From an uncultured Methylobacillus sp. (GTDB lineage Bacteria; Pseudomonadota; Gammaproteobacteria; Burkholderiales; Methylophilaceae), in the NCBI GenBank assembly GCA_903824575.1, contig CAIJXJ010000106.1, positions 17,389 through 81,388 on the forward strand: a stretch of 64,000 nt of DNA. Direction: 5' to 3'. Under the pieces are notes generated by a model. The model made no database searches, was not told the DNA's origin, and saw only the letters and a list, made by a program, of their open reading frames with translations. The translations under genes and the position numbers were made by a program. Numbering within the stretch: the stretch's first letter is position 1; each line of letters starts with the position of its first letter. Of this stretch, positions 9,649 through 17,179 are shown one piece after another.

Positions 9649-10025
9649 GAAGCGAGCTTTCAGGGATTGATCTTTTTTGCAGCTGAATCTTTGGCGCGAT
9701 AGTCAATCTGTGTTCCTGCCCTGCAAGATCAGAATATCATTCTCAAGATGATGGCAAGGGGGAGAGACTACCCAAAGTTTCCCCTGTTTTCTCGCGTGAT
9801 TAAACTTGCATCGAAATTCAAGAAATCCATCTCCATCGTAACGCTCCCGAGAAACAACAATGGGGGCGTGTAATGGCTGTGGAGTTTGATGCCAGGAAAC
9901 TGATTATCAATCTACCCAGTTTTCGAACATAAAAATTTAGTGACCGCCATGAAGAAAAAACTCGATGGACAGGAGAGCGCGGAGTCGTCGTTCAATACCA
10001 CTCCGCGAATGTCTGCCAAGTTGAT

Positions 10026-10202
10026 TCAAGACGCCTTGGTAAAGGGGGCGGTGCAACTGCTAACAAGTCTTAATATAATTCGTTTTGGCGTCCCACTAGC
10101 ATCGTCTGGATGATTGAGATGTTCTTCATGAAGGATTTCAGCCATATATTCTGGCTGAAATGAGTACAAAGCCCCGTAGGGAATTTCATTGCTATTGGTC
10201 AT
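10026..10202 (-). CDS. 58-aa small protein, paralogue of the gene at 14618
   Basis: Reading leftward from the ATG at 10202 gives 58 residues beginning MTNSNEIPYGALYSFQPEY. A strong GGGAGGA ribosome-binding site lies 5 bases before the start. The first 19 residues match the 58-residue product at 14618 (MTNANEIPYGALYSFQPDY) at all but two positions; the C-terminal halves diverge. Identical length, conserved N-terminus and a good ribosome-binding site make this a real small gene family. No function is recognised. The 54-codon frame on the opposite strand (9949-10113) is antisense and is not believed. Confidence 0.65.
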   Translation of the reverse strand: MTNSNEIPYGALYSFQPEYMAEILHEEHLNHPDDASGTPKRIILRLVSSCTAPFTKAS

Positions 10203-10274
10203 GATGTCCTCCCGAATAAAGTTTCAGCATTACAATAAACATTGTAAACCATTTATACAGTATATCATATTAAT

Positions 10275-10448
10275 TTAAGTCGGCCTATGTTGCAGAGTGT
10301 CATCAAGGTTCACGCGGGCGGCAATAATTTGCCGAAATGACAGGCTGTATTGGGCATGACGGAACTCAAGCATTTCTTGTGCCATTAACTGATCGTATTC
10401 AGGTGAATAACTAAACAGGTTAGGCCAGAAGTGAAGAGCCTCAGTTAT
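10275..10448 (-). pseudogene. Startless remnant related in style to the 58-aa family
   Basis: An open frame of 57 codons on the minus strand ending at TAA 10275, with no ATG, GTG or TTG near its 5' end and a TGA just upstream. It includes HFWPNLFSYSPEYDQLMAQE and FRQIIAARVNLDD, which look like genuine amphipathic protein sequence. The YSxxPEYxxxxxxE pattern recalls the YSFQPEY motif of the neighbouring small gene. It is probably the 3' part of a decayed gene; homology to the small family is only suggestive. Confidence 0.35.
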
Positions 10449-10556
10449 TCAACTCCGGTTGATGGCGGGAACCTTCGTAAGGCAGGTTGCGCGAGACTAC
10501 AAGATTGGCAGGGTCATCGCGATCAAGGAAGGCTGTGGCTAATCAATGGGATTACG

Positions 10557-10569
10557 TATAATAGCTTTA
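10557..10569 (+). promoter_or_regulatory. Consensus -10 box six bases before ATG (possible leaderless start)
   Basis: TATAAT at 10557-10562 lies six bases before the ATG at 10569, the same spacing as for folA. No Shine-Dalgarno precedes the ATG. No strong -35 box is seen. Confidence 0.45.
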
Positions 10570-11246
10570 TGACCAGAGAACATAATCACCCAGAAGACCC
10601 GCGCCGCCGACTTCTTCTTCAAGCTCTAGCTGCCGGTGTGTTGGGTATTGGCTTCATACGAAGCAGTCAAGCTGAAACTTCTAGTCATGCCAATCCGTTG
10701 CCGCTGGATAAATCCATTTACAAATTAACGGGTTCACTTAACGTCAACGGAATTGCTGCAACGGCGGAAACGCGAATTTACGCGAATGACATCCTTGAAA
10801 CTGGCGTTGGCAGTCATGTTGTTTTTGTATCAGGACATGACGCTTTCATCTTAAGAGAGAGCAGTCGCTTGGAGTTGACTGGAAAAGACTTCGTGGTGAG
10901 CGGATTGCGCTTGGTGACTGGTGCGATGTTATCGGTATTCGGCAAGGGTCAGCATCATCTGGAAACACCAACTGCAACCATCGGCATTCGTGGTACCGGC
11001 ATATACGTGGAGGCTATGCCTGACAGATCATATTGTTGCACCTGTTATGGCACTACGGAAACTGCATCGTCAGATATCCCAAGTCAGGTCGAAACCATTA
11101 CTTCAACTCATCATGCGGCACGGTATGTACTTGCAAATTGTGAACATCGAATTATTAACGCTCCATTTATGAATCATACGGATATGGAATTGATGCTGAT
11201 CGAAGCATTGGTAGGGCGGGTTCCGCCTTTTGCTGTGCCTGATTAG
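10569..11246 (+). CDS. FecR-like periplasmic protein with a Tat-type signal
   Basis: 225 residues from the ATG at 10569. The N-terminus DPRRRLLLQALAAGVLG is a twin-arginine-like signal ending near SSQA. The mature part has the FecR-domain pattern: repeated beta strands, then LETPTATIGIRGTGIYVE, the hallmark TPTATxGIRGT block. A CCTCYG cysteine cluster follows (about residue 155), unusual for FecR domains and possibly metal- or disulfide-forming. An earlier in-frame start at 10431 would place 46 extra residues before the signal peptide and is rejected. No TonB receptor or sigma factor is adjacent, so the role is unclear. Confidence 0.72.
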   Translation: MTREHNHPEDPRRRLLLQALAAGVLGIGFIRSSQAETSSHANPLPLDKSIYKLTGSLNVNGIAATAETRIYANDILETGVGSHVVFVSGHDAFILRESSRLELTGKDFVVSGLRLVTGAMLSVFGKGQHHLETPTATIGIRGTGIYVEAMPDRSYCCTCYGTTETASSDIPSQVETITSTHHAARYVLANCEHRIINAPFMNHTDMELMLIEALVGRVPPFAVPD

Positions 11247-11287
11247 GCGAACGTGCACCAATGCATCGCGTGCTTAAAGGATGCGGC

Positions 11288-12376
11288 TTAATCTTCTTCC
11301 TGTTCAGCGTTAACCCGGCGCCTTGCGCGCACGCCTTCAGCCAAGGTGTCCAGCAGTTTGACGCTGTCTTCCCAGCCGAGGCAGGCATCGGTGATAGATT
11401 TTCCGTAATCGAGTGCGCATCCGGCTTGCAGATCCTGACGGCCCTCGTACAGGTGTGATTCCACCATCAGGCCGAAGATGCGGGCATCGCCGCTGGCTAG
11501 TTGACCGGCCACATCCTGGGCCACTTCCAGTTGCAGCTTGTAGTTTTTGCGACTGTTGGCGTGCGAGCAATCTATCATCACCCGTGGTGCGAGCCCCCCG
11601 CTTCCCAACTCGGAGCAGGCTGCATCGACATTGGCAGCATCATAGTTTGGTTGCTTGCCACCACGCAGGATGACGTGGCAATCCTCGTTGCCGGAGGTGG
11701 AAATGATAGCGGTCAATCCTGCCTTGGTTACCGACAGGAAATGGTGCGAGCTGGCCGCAGCCTTGATCGCCTCGACTGCGATGCGGATATTGCCATCGGT
11801 GCCGTTCTTGAAGCCGACCGGGCAGGACAGGCCGGAGGCGAGCTCACGGTGGATCTGGCTCTCGGTGGTACGCGCGCCGATGGCACCCCAGGAGACCAGG
11901 TCTGCCGTGTATTGCGGCGTGATCACATCCAGGAATTCGGCGCCGGCCGGCATGCCGAGTTCGTTGATGTCGAGTAGAATGCGCCGCGCTAGATGAAGAC
12001 CTTCATTGATGGCGAAACTGCCATCCATGTGCGGGTCATTGATCAGGCCCTTCCATCCCACTGTGGTGCGCGGTTTTTCAAAATACACCCGCATCACGAT
12101 CAAGAGGTCGGCAGAAAGGCGATTGCGCTCAGCCAGCAGTTTCCCGGCATATTCCAGCGCGGCATCATGGTCGTGGATGGAGCACGGTCCGATGATGACC
12201 AAGAGGCGGTCATCCATACCGTGCAGGACGCGATGAATGGCCTCGCGCGTCGACACGATGTTGCTTGAGGTGAAGGCGCTGGACATCAGCTCGGCTAGTA
12301 CGCGTGATGGGGGTACCAGTTCCTTGATTTCCTTGATGCGAACGTCATCGGTCGCGGGTTGATGCGCTGTATTCAT
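11288..12376 (-). CDS. aroG: 3-deoxy-7-phosphoheptulonate (DAHP) synthase, class I
   Basis: First step of the shikimate pathway: condenses phosphoenolpyruvate with erythrose 4-phosphate. 362 residues, typical of the AroF/G/H type. Motifs include LLVIIGPCSIHD, YFEKPRTTVGWKG, LINDPHMDGS, GFKNGTDGNI and MIDCSHANS. The N-terminal extension carries the usual regulatory segment; whether Phe, Tyr or Trp is the inhibitor cannot be told here. It stands alone on the minus strand, 98 bp from apbC. Confidence 0.96.
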   Translation of the reverse strand: MNTAHQPATDDVRIKEIKELVPPSRVLAELMSSAFTSSNIVSTREAIHRVLHGMDDRLLVIIGPCSIHDHDAALEYAGKLLAERNRLSADLLIVMRVYFEKPRTTVGWKGLINDPHMDGSFAINEGLHLARRILLDINELGMPAGAEFLDVITPQYTADLVSWGAIGARTTESQIHRELASGLSCPVGFKNGTDGNIRIAVEAIKAAASSHHFLSVTKAGLTAIISTSGNEDCHVILRGGKQPNYDAANVDAACSELGSGGLAPRVMIDCSHANSRKNYKLQLEVAQDVAGQLASGDARIFGLMVESHLYEGRQDLQAGCALDYGKSITDACLGWEDSVKLLDTLAEGVRARRRVNAEQEED

Positions 12377-12474
12377 GATGTGGCTGTCTGCGGTGTTAGT
12401 GACGGCATGGCTGAAAAGGGATGCATTTTACCGCATTCCCTCACCCACGCCTTGAGCTGAGCGCTGAAAGTTTT

Positions 12475-13563
12475 TTATGTATTCTGAATCACGATATTGG
12501 GGAACTTCCTGCTGTGATCGAGGCTCATTTCTGACAGCTTGACTGCAGTGCGGCGTGCAATCGCCAGGTAGATTTCACTGATCTTACCTTCCGGTTCTGC
12601 CACCACCGTTGGCATGCCGCCATCGGCTTGTTCGCGAATTCTGATGTCCAGCGGCAGCGAGCCCAGCAGTTCCACTCCGTAGTCTTGACACATCGCGGCG
12701 CCTCCTCCCGTGCCGAAGATGTGTTCTTCATGGCCACACTGGCTGCAGATGTGGGTGCTCATGTTCTCGACGATACCGATGACAGGCACGCCAACCTTCT
12801 CGAACATCTTGAGTCCACGTCGCGCGTCCAGCAGGGCGATATCTTGTGGTGTCGTGACGATGATGGCGCCGGTGACTGGAACTTTCTGTGCCAGCGTGAG
12901 CTGGATGTCCCCGGTGCCGGGTGGTAGGTCGATCACCAGGTAATCGAGCTCGCGCCAGTTGGTTTCACCCAGTAACTGTTCCAAAGCGCCTGTGACCATT
13001 GGTCCGCGCCATACCATGGGGGTCTCGGCATCGATCAGGAAGCCGATGGACATGGCCTGGATGCCGTGTCGTTCCATCGGCTCCATGCTCTTGCCATCGG
13101 TGCTTTCCGGACGGCCGGTGATGCCCAGCATGTGCGGTTGTGACGGGCCGTAAATGTCGGCGTCCAGAATGCCGACGCTCGCCCCCTCGGCCGCCAGTGC
13201 CAGTGCCAGATTAACGGCGGTGGTGGATTTGCCGACGCCGCCTTTGCCGGAGGCGATGGCGATTATGTTTTTGACCTTGGGAATCAGTTGCACGCCGCGT
13301 TGCACACTGTGTGCCACGACCTGACTCTTGACGTTGACGAAAACGCTCCCTATCCCGGGCAGGCTCTTCAGTTTGTCCTGCACCAACAGGCTGATTGAAT
13401 CAATTACGGTCCTGGCCGGATATCCCAGCACGATGTCGAGCGCCACGTTGTTGCCGTCGATACGGATGTTGCGGGCCGATTTTGTGGCTACAAAATCACG
13501 TCCCGTGTTGGGGTCGGTGATTTCCTTGAGAGCGGTCTGGATTTGTAATTCGGTGAGCGACAT
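12475..13563 (-). CDS. apbC: Iron-sulfur cluster carrier protein ApbC/Mrp
   Basis: P-loop ATPase that binds and passes on Fe-S clusters in the cytoplasm. 362 residues: an N-terminal DUF59/MIP18-like domain (1-90), then ASGKGGVGKSTTAVNLALALA (deviant Walker A), DADIYGPSQPHMLGI, and ENMSTHICSQCGHEEHIFGTGG with the CxxC that carries the cluster. The neighbourhood with dcd on one side and metG on the other is common in proteobacteria, here interrupted by the 13.6-19.5 kb block. Confidence 0.96.
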   Translation of the reverse strand: MSLTELQIQTALKEITDPNTGRDFVATKSARNIRIDGNNVALDIVLGYPARTVIDSISLLVQDKLKSLPGIGSVFVNVKSQVVAHSVQRGVQLIPKVKNIIAIASGKGGVGKSTTAVNLALALAAEGASVGILDADIYGPSQPHMLGITGRPESTDGKSMEPMERHGIQAMSIGFLIDAETPMVWRGPMVTGALEQLLGETNWRELDYLVIDLPPGTGDIQLTLAQKVPVTGAIIVTTPQDIALLDARRGLKMFEKVGVPVIGIVENMSTHICSQCGHEEHIFGTGGGAAMCQDYGVELLGSLPLDIRIREQADGGMPTVVAEPEGKISEIYLAIARRTAVKLSEMSLDHSRKFPNIVIQNT

Positions 13564-13629
13564 GATTGCGGATAATTCCAGTGTAAAAAATTAAGGTAAT
13601 TTTAGCCTATCTGATGCCTGCCGTCTAAA

Positions 13630-14001
13630 TCAGACGATCTTGCAGGGGATGACAGCATCTTCATCGAAGCCGTAAACGGAGCATAAGCGATGGTAGCCAT
13701 CGGCAATGACCACCTTGCCATTGGCTTGATCTCGGACCAGCAGCAAGGGCGACAGCGCATTCTGGCCAAGGATCCTCTTGCGATTCTTTTCCACGTGAAA
13801 ATTGCTGATGCCAAGCAGAGGCAATCCTGACGCTCTGAATATATCCTTGGCCTTGAATTGCGACATTGCCGCCTGCTCCAGTTGTCGGGTAAGAGTGGCA
13901 GCATGGTCTGCCGTGTAAATCAGATTAAGGTAAGACTCTGCCGCTGGGTAGTCGTGGTCTTCTGGGGCGTTAAGCCACTTGATGACGATGATTTTTTCCA
14001 T
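13630..14001 (-). CDS. ParB/sulfiredoxin-fold-like hypothetical protein
   Basis: 123 residues. The C-terminal VVIADGYHRLCSVYGF strongly resembles the DGHHR motif of ParB/Srx-fold nucleotide-binding domains, preceded by a polar region with LLLVRDQANGK. No DNA-binding domain follows, so a partition role is not implied. It lies 24 bp downstream of the ribbon-helix-helix-like gene at 14026 in the same direction, so the two are probably co-transcribed and may act as a pair. Confidence 0.6.
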   Translation of the reverse strand: MEKIIVIKWLNAPEDHDYPAAESYLNLIYTADHAATLTRQLEQAAMSQFKAKDIFRASGLPLLGISNFHVEKNRKRILGQNALSPLLLVRDQANGKVVIADGYHRLCSVYGFDEDAVIPCKIV

Positions 14002-14025
14002 GATTTTTTTGACGGGTCTTGGTTT

Positions 14026-14349
14026 TTAGCTTGGGTCTTTGCCAGGCCTGCCGGTCTTGATGAAATCAAGGGCGGTGATGGCCTTTGTCAGGTCGACGTC
14101 GGAAAGATTGGCGAGGCTCTTCAAGGCTGCTCGCAAAACCTCGCTTTTTTTGGCATTAACGCTGGACTTGAGGCAACGTTCCTTGATTGCTGCGAGCTGT
14201 GCATATTCGCTTGCCGGCATGGTGAAGCCGTCGCGTATCAGCTTCTCTTTTTTTTGCTTCTCTGGTTTTGCTTCTTTGATCGGTTCTGTGGCGGGTGCTG
14301 GTATTGTCGCTTTGCTTGCCTTGTTAGGGACTTTTGTTTTTTCGGTCAT
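14026..14349 (-). CDS. Lys/Pro/Ala-rich protein with a predicted ribbon-helix-helix-like C-terminus
   Basis: 107 residues from the ATG at 14349 (MTEKTKVPNKASK); a longer start at 14394 adds 15 unlikely residues. The N-terminal third is low-complexity (Lys, Pro, Ala, Glu). The rest, from KLIRDGFTMPASEYAQL to KKSEVLRAALKSLANLSD, follows the RDSFTMP...KKSELLRA pattern I associate with small betaproteobacterial proteins of likely ribbon-helix-helix DNA-binding type. Function unproven. It is the first gene of a pair with 13630. Confidence 0.55.
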   Translation of the reverse strand: MTEKTKVPNKASKATIPAPATEPIKEAKPEKQKKEKLIRDGFTMPASEYAQLAAIKERCLKSSVNAKKSEVLRAALKSLANLSDVDLTKAITALDFIKTGRPGKDPS

Positions 14350-14617
14350 GCCACGGGCCTGCCTTTGGAATGTGGTTGAATGGGATAACGACATGAACAG
14401 TTTATATCATTTTATGGGTGATGGCGCAGTGCCCTGTTGAATGCACTGTTTTACTCTTGGCGCAAAAAATCGTATTTGAATGGCCCTGCTCGCAAGTTTC
14501 TTGAATTCTGATTCAAGTTTCGTGATTTTTTTCCGAAATGATGAAAGTTGTATCATTAATAATATAAATAGTATATACTGTTTATTCTGTTAAATTTTCT
14601 CTTTGATGAGGTGTACC
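14350..14617. other. AT-rich divergent promoter region
   Basis: 268 bases, strongly AT-rich towards 14540-14600 (AGTATATACTG at 14571). The sequence TATACTGT also occurs upstream of the paralogous small gene at 10202, so the two may share a regulatory signal. No gene seen. Confidence 0.4.
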
Positions 14618-14794
14618 ATGACTAATGCCAATGAAATACCCTATGGGGCTTTGTATTCTTTCCAGCCAGACTATCTGATGAATTTGTTGCATGACGTGAT
14701 TATTCATGAAGATTTGGATGAGAAACCTGTGTCGCAGGTGTGCTCATGGACCGCCATCAGCCGTCAGTTGAAGTTCTTCTTCAGGCATTCCTGA
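14618..14794 (+). CDS. 58-aa small protein, paralogue of the gene at 10202
   Basis: 58 residues from the ATG at 14618, preceded by GATGAGG as ribosome-binding site. It begins MTNANEIPYGALYSFQPDY and shares this N-terminus almost exactly with the product encoded at 10026-10202; the C-terminal half (LDEKPVSQVCSWTAISRQL) differs. The upstream ATG at 14603 is not preferred. No membrane segment or known domain. Two same-length paralogues 4.4 kb apart in opposite orientation point to duplication. Confidence 0.65.
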   Translation: MTNANEIPYGALYSFQPDYLMNLLHDVIIHEDLDEKPVSQVCSWTAISRQLKFFFRHS

Positions 14795-14979
14795 TCCGGT
14801 CCGACGATCGTGACTTGAGGGCCATGTCGCGCATCCCTTGTCGTTATTCAGTGGTGTGGACATCAACAGCCGTTTCTGAATTATCGATGGATGTCACAAA
14901 TACTTAACAATCATCTATTATGATCTTTTTATAATCATGGATTAAGCCATGACAACATCAGAACAGGATCAGGATCGCC

Positions 14980-15324
14980 ATGGCAATCGACTTTGAGGAC
15001 GTAAATGAGCAACTTCGTATCATCTCTCTTTCCGGGCGTCTCGATATTGCAGGCACTTCCGAGATTGAGTTGAAATTTACAACCTTGTCTACTGTCACGT
15101 CAAAGCGCGTGGTGGTGGATCTGACGTCTATCAGTTTTCTCGCCTCTATCGGCATACGTGCCTTGATTACCAATGCCAAGGCGCTACAGCAGCGTGGGGG
15201 GAAGATGGTGTTGTTTGTCGGGGACAATGCTGTGGTGGCGAAGACCTTGGAGATGACTGGTATTGATGTCTTGATTCCGATGTTCACGGATACAGTCGAG
15301 GCACAGAAGGAAGCACTCGCTTGA
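14980..15324 (+). CDS. STAS-domain anti-sigma factor antagonist
   Basis: 114 residues, a single STAS domain of RsbV/SpoIIAA type: LSGRLDIAGTSEIELKF at the N-terminus and VVVDLTSISFLASIGIRALI with the phosphorylatable serine region (DLTSISFLAS; S-I-G). In partner switching the unphosphorylated antagonist binds the RsbW-like kinase. The kinase gene follows with a TTGA start-stop overlap and the phosphatase comes next, giving a complete V-W-U module. A TATAAT at 14930-14935 may be its promoter. Confidence 0.88.
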   Translation: MAIDFEDVNEQLRIISLSGRLDIAGTSEIELKFTTLSTVTSKRVVVDLTSISFLASIGIRALITNAKALQQRGGKMVLFVGDNAVVAKTLEMTGIDVLIPMFTDTVEAQKEALA

Positions 15325-15773
15325 TTGGACAACTGGCGGTATCCGATGTCGATACGGCAGCAGCACTTTCAATCCGTGCCGACGTGTCTGAGGTTCGCCG
15401 CGCATCGGAGTGGCTGGAAAAGACTTGTCAGGAACGGGGTGTTCCCGAGGACGAGACCGGCCGTTTGGATCTTTGCCTCAATGAGGCGCTGGCCAATGCG
15501 CTGACGCATGGCCAGGCGGGGGGCGCGCCTCAACCCATTCGCCTTCGGCTGGCTGTATCGCGTGAGAATGAGGTTGCCGAGGCTACGGTGACTGTATCTG
15601 ACGCCGGCATAGCCTTTGATCCACTTGCGGCTGTCCCGAAGCTGCGGCCAAAAACGCTTGCGGAAGCCGAGCCTGGCGGGCTTGGGCTATTTATGATCCA
15701 GAGCATTACCGACAAATTGAGCTATCGATATGATGATGGCTACAATCATTTATCCTTCAGCGTGTGTTGGTAA
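15321..15773 (+). CDS. RsbW-like anti-sigma/serine kinase (HATPase_c)
   Basis: 150 residues of the GHKL ATPase family. LCLNEALANALTHG is the N-box with the catalytic Glu and Asn; VSDAGIAFDP is the G1 box and GGLGLFMIQSITD the G2 box. The start is a TTG overlapping the STAS stop codon; no ATG is available near the conserved N-terminus. It should phosphorylate the STAS protein encoded upstream. No sigma factor is found nearby, so the target may be something else, such as the transporter's own STAS domain (inference). Confidence 0.85.
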   Translation: MIGQLAVSDVDTAAALSIRADVSEVRRASEWLEKTCQERGVPEDETGRLDLCLNEALANALTHGQAGGAPQPIRLRLAVSRENEVAEATVTVSDAGIAFDPLAAVPKLRPKTLAEAEPGGLGLFMIQSITDKLSYRYDDGYNHLSFSVCW

Positions 15774-15784
15774 TCCGTAAGGTC

Positions 15785-17077
15785 ATGGTACATGAATCCA
15801 TTCCACACACGCACTTCAAGCGCCCTCCTGACCAGAGGGTTTCTGTGCAAACCATAGGCGCTGATGACCGGCGCGAGATAACCCGGCGTAAATTGAACAT
15901 TGCCTGGATCCCGTTATTTCAGGATGTCGATGAAGATGCCATAGGTGAAATCTTGTCCGGTTGCAAAATATTGCTGCTGCCGGCCGGAGCAACCCTTCTG
16001 AAGGCGGGCGAGACCAACCGGAATGTTTATGTTCTCCTGTCAGGTGAGGCGGTTGCCCATATTGACGTCAGCCTTGGACCAGATGCCGGCATCAGGATTT
16101 CCAAGGGTGAGTATTTGGGCGAACTTTCGGCCATTGATGGCAAGCCTGCTTCGGCATTAGTCTTGGCCGTCACGGATACACGGGTACTGGTTGTGCCGGG
16201 CAAAGTGTTCTGGGACCGACTCATGGTATTGCCAGGCATAGCCAAAAACTTGATGGTGACCCTCACCGAGCGCATGCGCCGGACCAATGATCAGGCCATC
16301 AAGGCAAAACAGCAGCAACTTGAGCTGATCCATATCAGAAAAGAACTGGATGTTGCGCGTCAATTGCAGACCAGCATGGTGCCATTGCAGCGCCCACTCT
16401 TCCCGGAGCGCCAGGACATTGAACTATGTGGATTCATGGAACCGGCCTCCGATGTTGGAGGCGACCTGTTCGATGCATTTTTTGTTGATCACAGGCATCT
16501 TTTTCTCTGTATCGGCGACGTTTCTGGTCACGGTATTGCCGCTGCGCTATTCATGGCTCGTACCATCGGCCTGTTGCATATTCTGGCGATGAATACCCTG
16601 CGACCAGACGAGGTGCTGGTAAGCCTGAATAATCGCTTGTGCGACGGCAATGATACAAACATCTTCGTCACAATTTTTTGCGCGTATCTTGACTTGGAAT
16701 CCGGCCTGCTGGTTTATTCCAATGGCGGGCATTGTCCTCCCATCCTGTCTCGCGGCGGACAGGTCGAGCTGTTGGCCATTCCAAAAGGTGCGCTGGTCGG
16801 CGCCTTTTCCGGCATGCATTATTCCTCCATGGAGCATGAACTGATGCCAGGGGAGACGCTGTTTTGTTATACCGATGGCGTGACCGAGGCACAGAATGGT
16901 GGCGGCGAGGAATTCACGGAAGATCTCTGCATGGCGGTCCTGAGCAGGCTTGGAGGCTTGGCTTTGCCTACCTTGCTGGATAGTATTCGGCAGGAGGTGG
17001 CCAGTTTCACCTGTTCCAATGTGCTTGAAGATGATTGCACCATGCTGGCCCTGCGGCGTCCTGCTAAGCCAGGATAA
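15785..17077 (+). CDS. SpoIIE-type PP2C phosphatase with N-terminal cNMP-binding domain
   Basis: About 430 residues. Residues 40-165 form a Crp-like cyclic-nucleotide-binding domain (IPLFQDVDEDAIGEIL, LLSGEA, GEYLGELSAIDG). A coiled linker (about 170-205) leads to an RsbU/SpoIIE phosphatase with metal-binding SDVGGDLFDAF, GDVSGHGIAAALFMA and FCYTDGVTEAQN, ending DDCTMLAL. The ATG at 15785 has AAGG upstream; an in-frame GTG at 15764 overlapping the kinase gene is possible. It probably dephosphorylates the STAS antagonist, gated by ligand binding. Confidence 0.88.
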   Translation: MVHESIPHTHFKRPPDQRVSVQTIGADDRREITRRKLNIAWIPLFQDVDEDAIGEILSGCKILLLPAGATLLKAGETNRNVYVLLSGEAVAHIDVSLGPDAGIRISKGEYLGELSAIDGKPASALVLAVTDTRVLVVPGKVFWDRLMVLPGIAKNLMVTLTERMRRTNDQAIKAKQQQLELIHIRKELDVARQLQTSMVPLQRPLFPERQDIELCGFMEPASDVGGDLFDAFFVDHRHLFLCIGDVSGHGIAAALFMARTIGLLHILAMNTLRPDEVLVSLNNRLCDGNDTNIFVTIFCAYLDLESGLLVYSNGGHCPPILSRGGQVELLAIPKGALVGAFSGMHYSSMEHELMPGETLFCYTDGVTEAQNGGGEEFTEDLCMAVLSRLGGLALPTLLDSIRQEVASFTCSNVLEDDCTMLALRRPAKPG

Positions 17078-17179
17078 GCGCTTTAAGAGGCTTGTATTTT
17101 GCAGTCTGTTTTGTTCAAATGGGGGGCTTCCCATTGGATCTACAGCGGCCTTGAAAAACCATAAGCACTTCTCCATCAC

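Larger units (their letters stand above)
9649..10568. other. Gene-poor, decayed stretch with minus-strand small genes
   Basis: A 920-base stretch containing one credible small gene (10026-10202, minus), one startless remnant frame (10275-10448, minus) and a startless open frame of 66 codons (9703-9903, minus, ending ILILQGRNTD) that may be debris or chance. No rRNA, tRNA, insertion-sequence ends or CRISPR repeats were recognised. The mix of short frames without starts suggests an area eroded after gene loss or transfer. Confidence 0.45.

Noticed and set aside
9703..9903. 66-codon startless minus-strand frame ending ILILQGRNTD
   Set aside because: No start codon, no recognised homology; mentioned only as possible debris.
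9949..10113. 54-codon plus-strand frame beginning with MKKKLDGQESAE
   Set aside because: Antisense to the small gene at 10026-10202, which has a better ribosome-binding site and a paralogue.
10240..10270. LexA-like box (CTGTATAAATGG) upstream of the small gene at 10202
   Set aside because: The second half ACAG is missing at the required spacing, so it does not fit CTGT-N8-ACAG.
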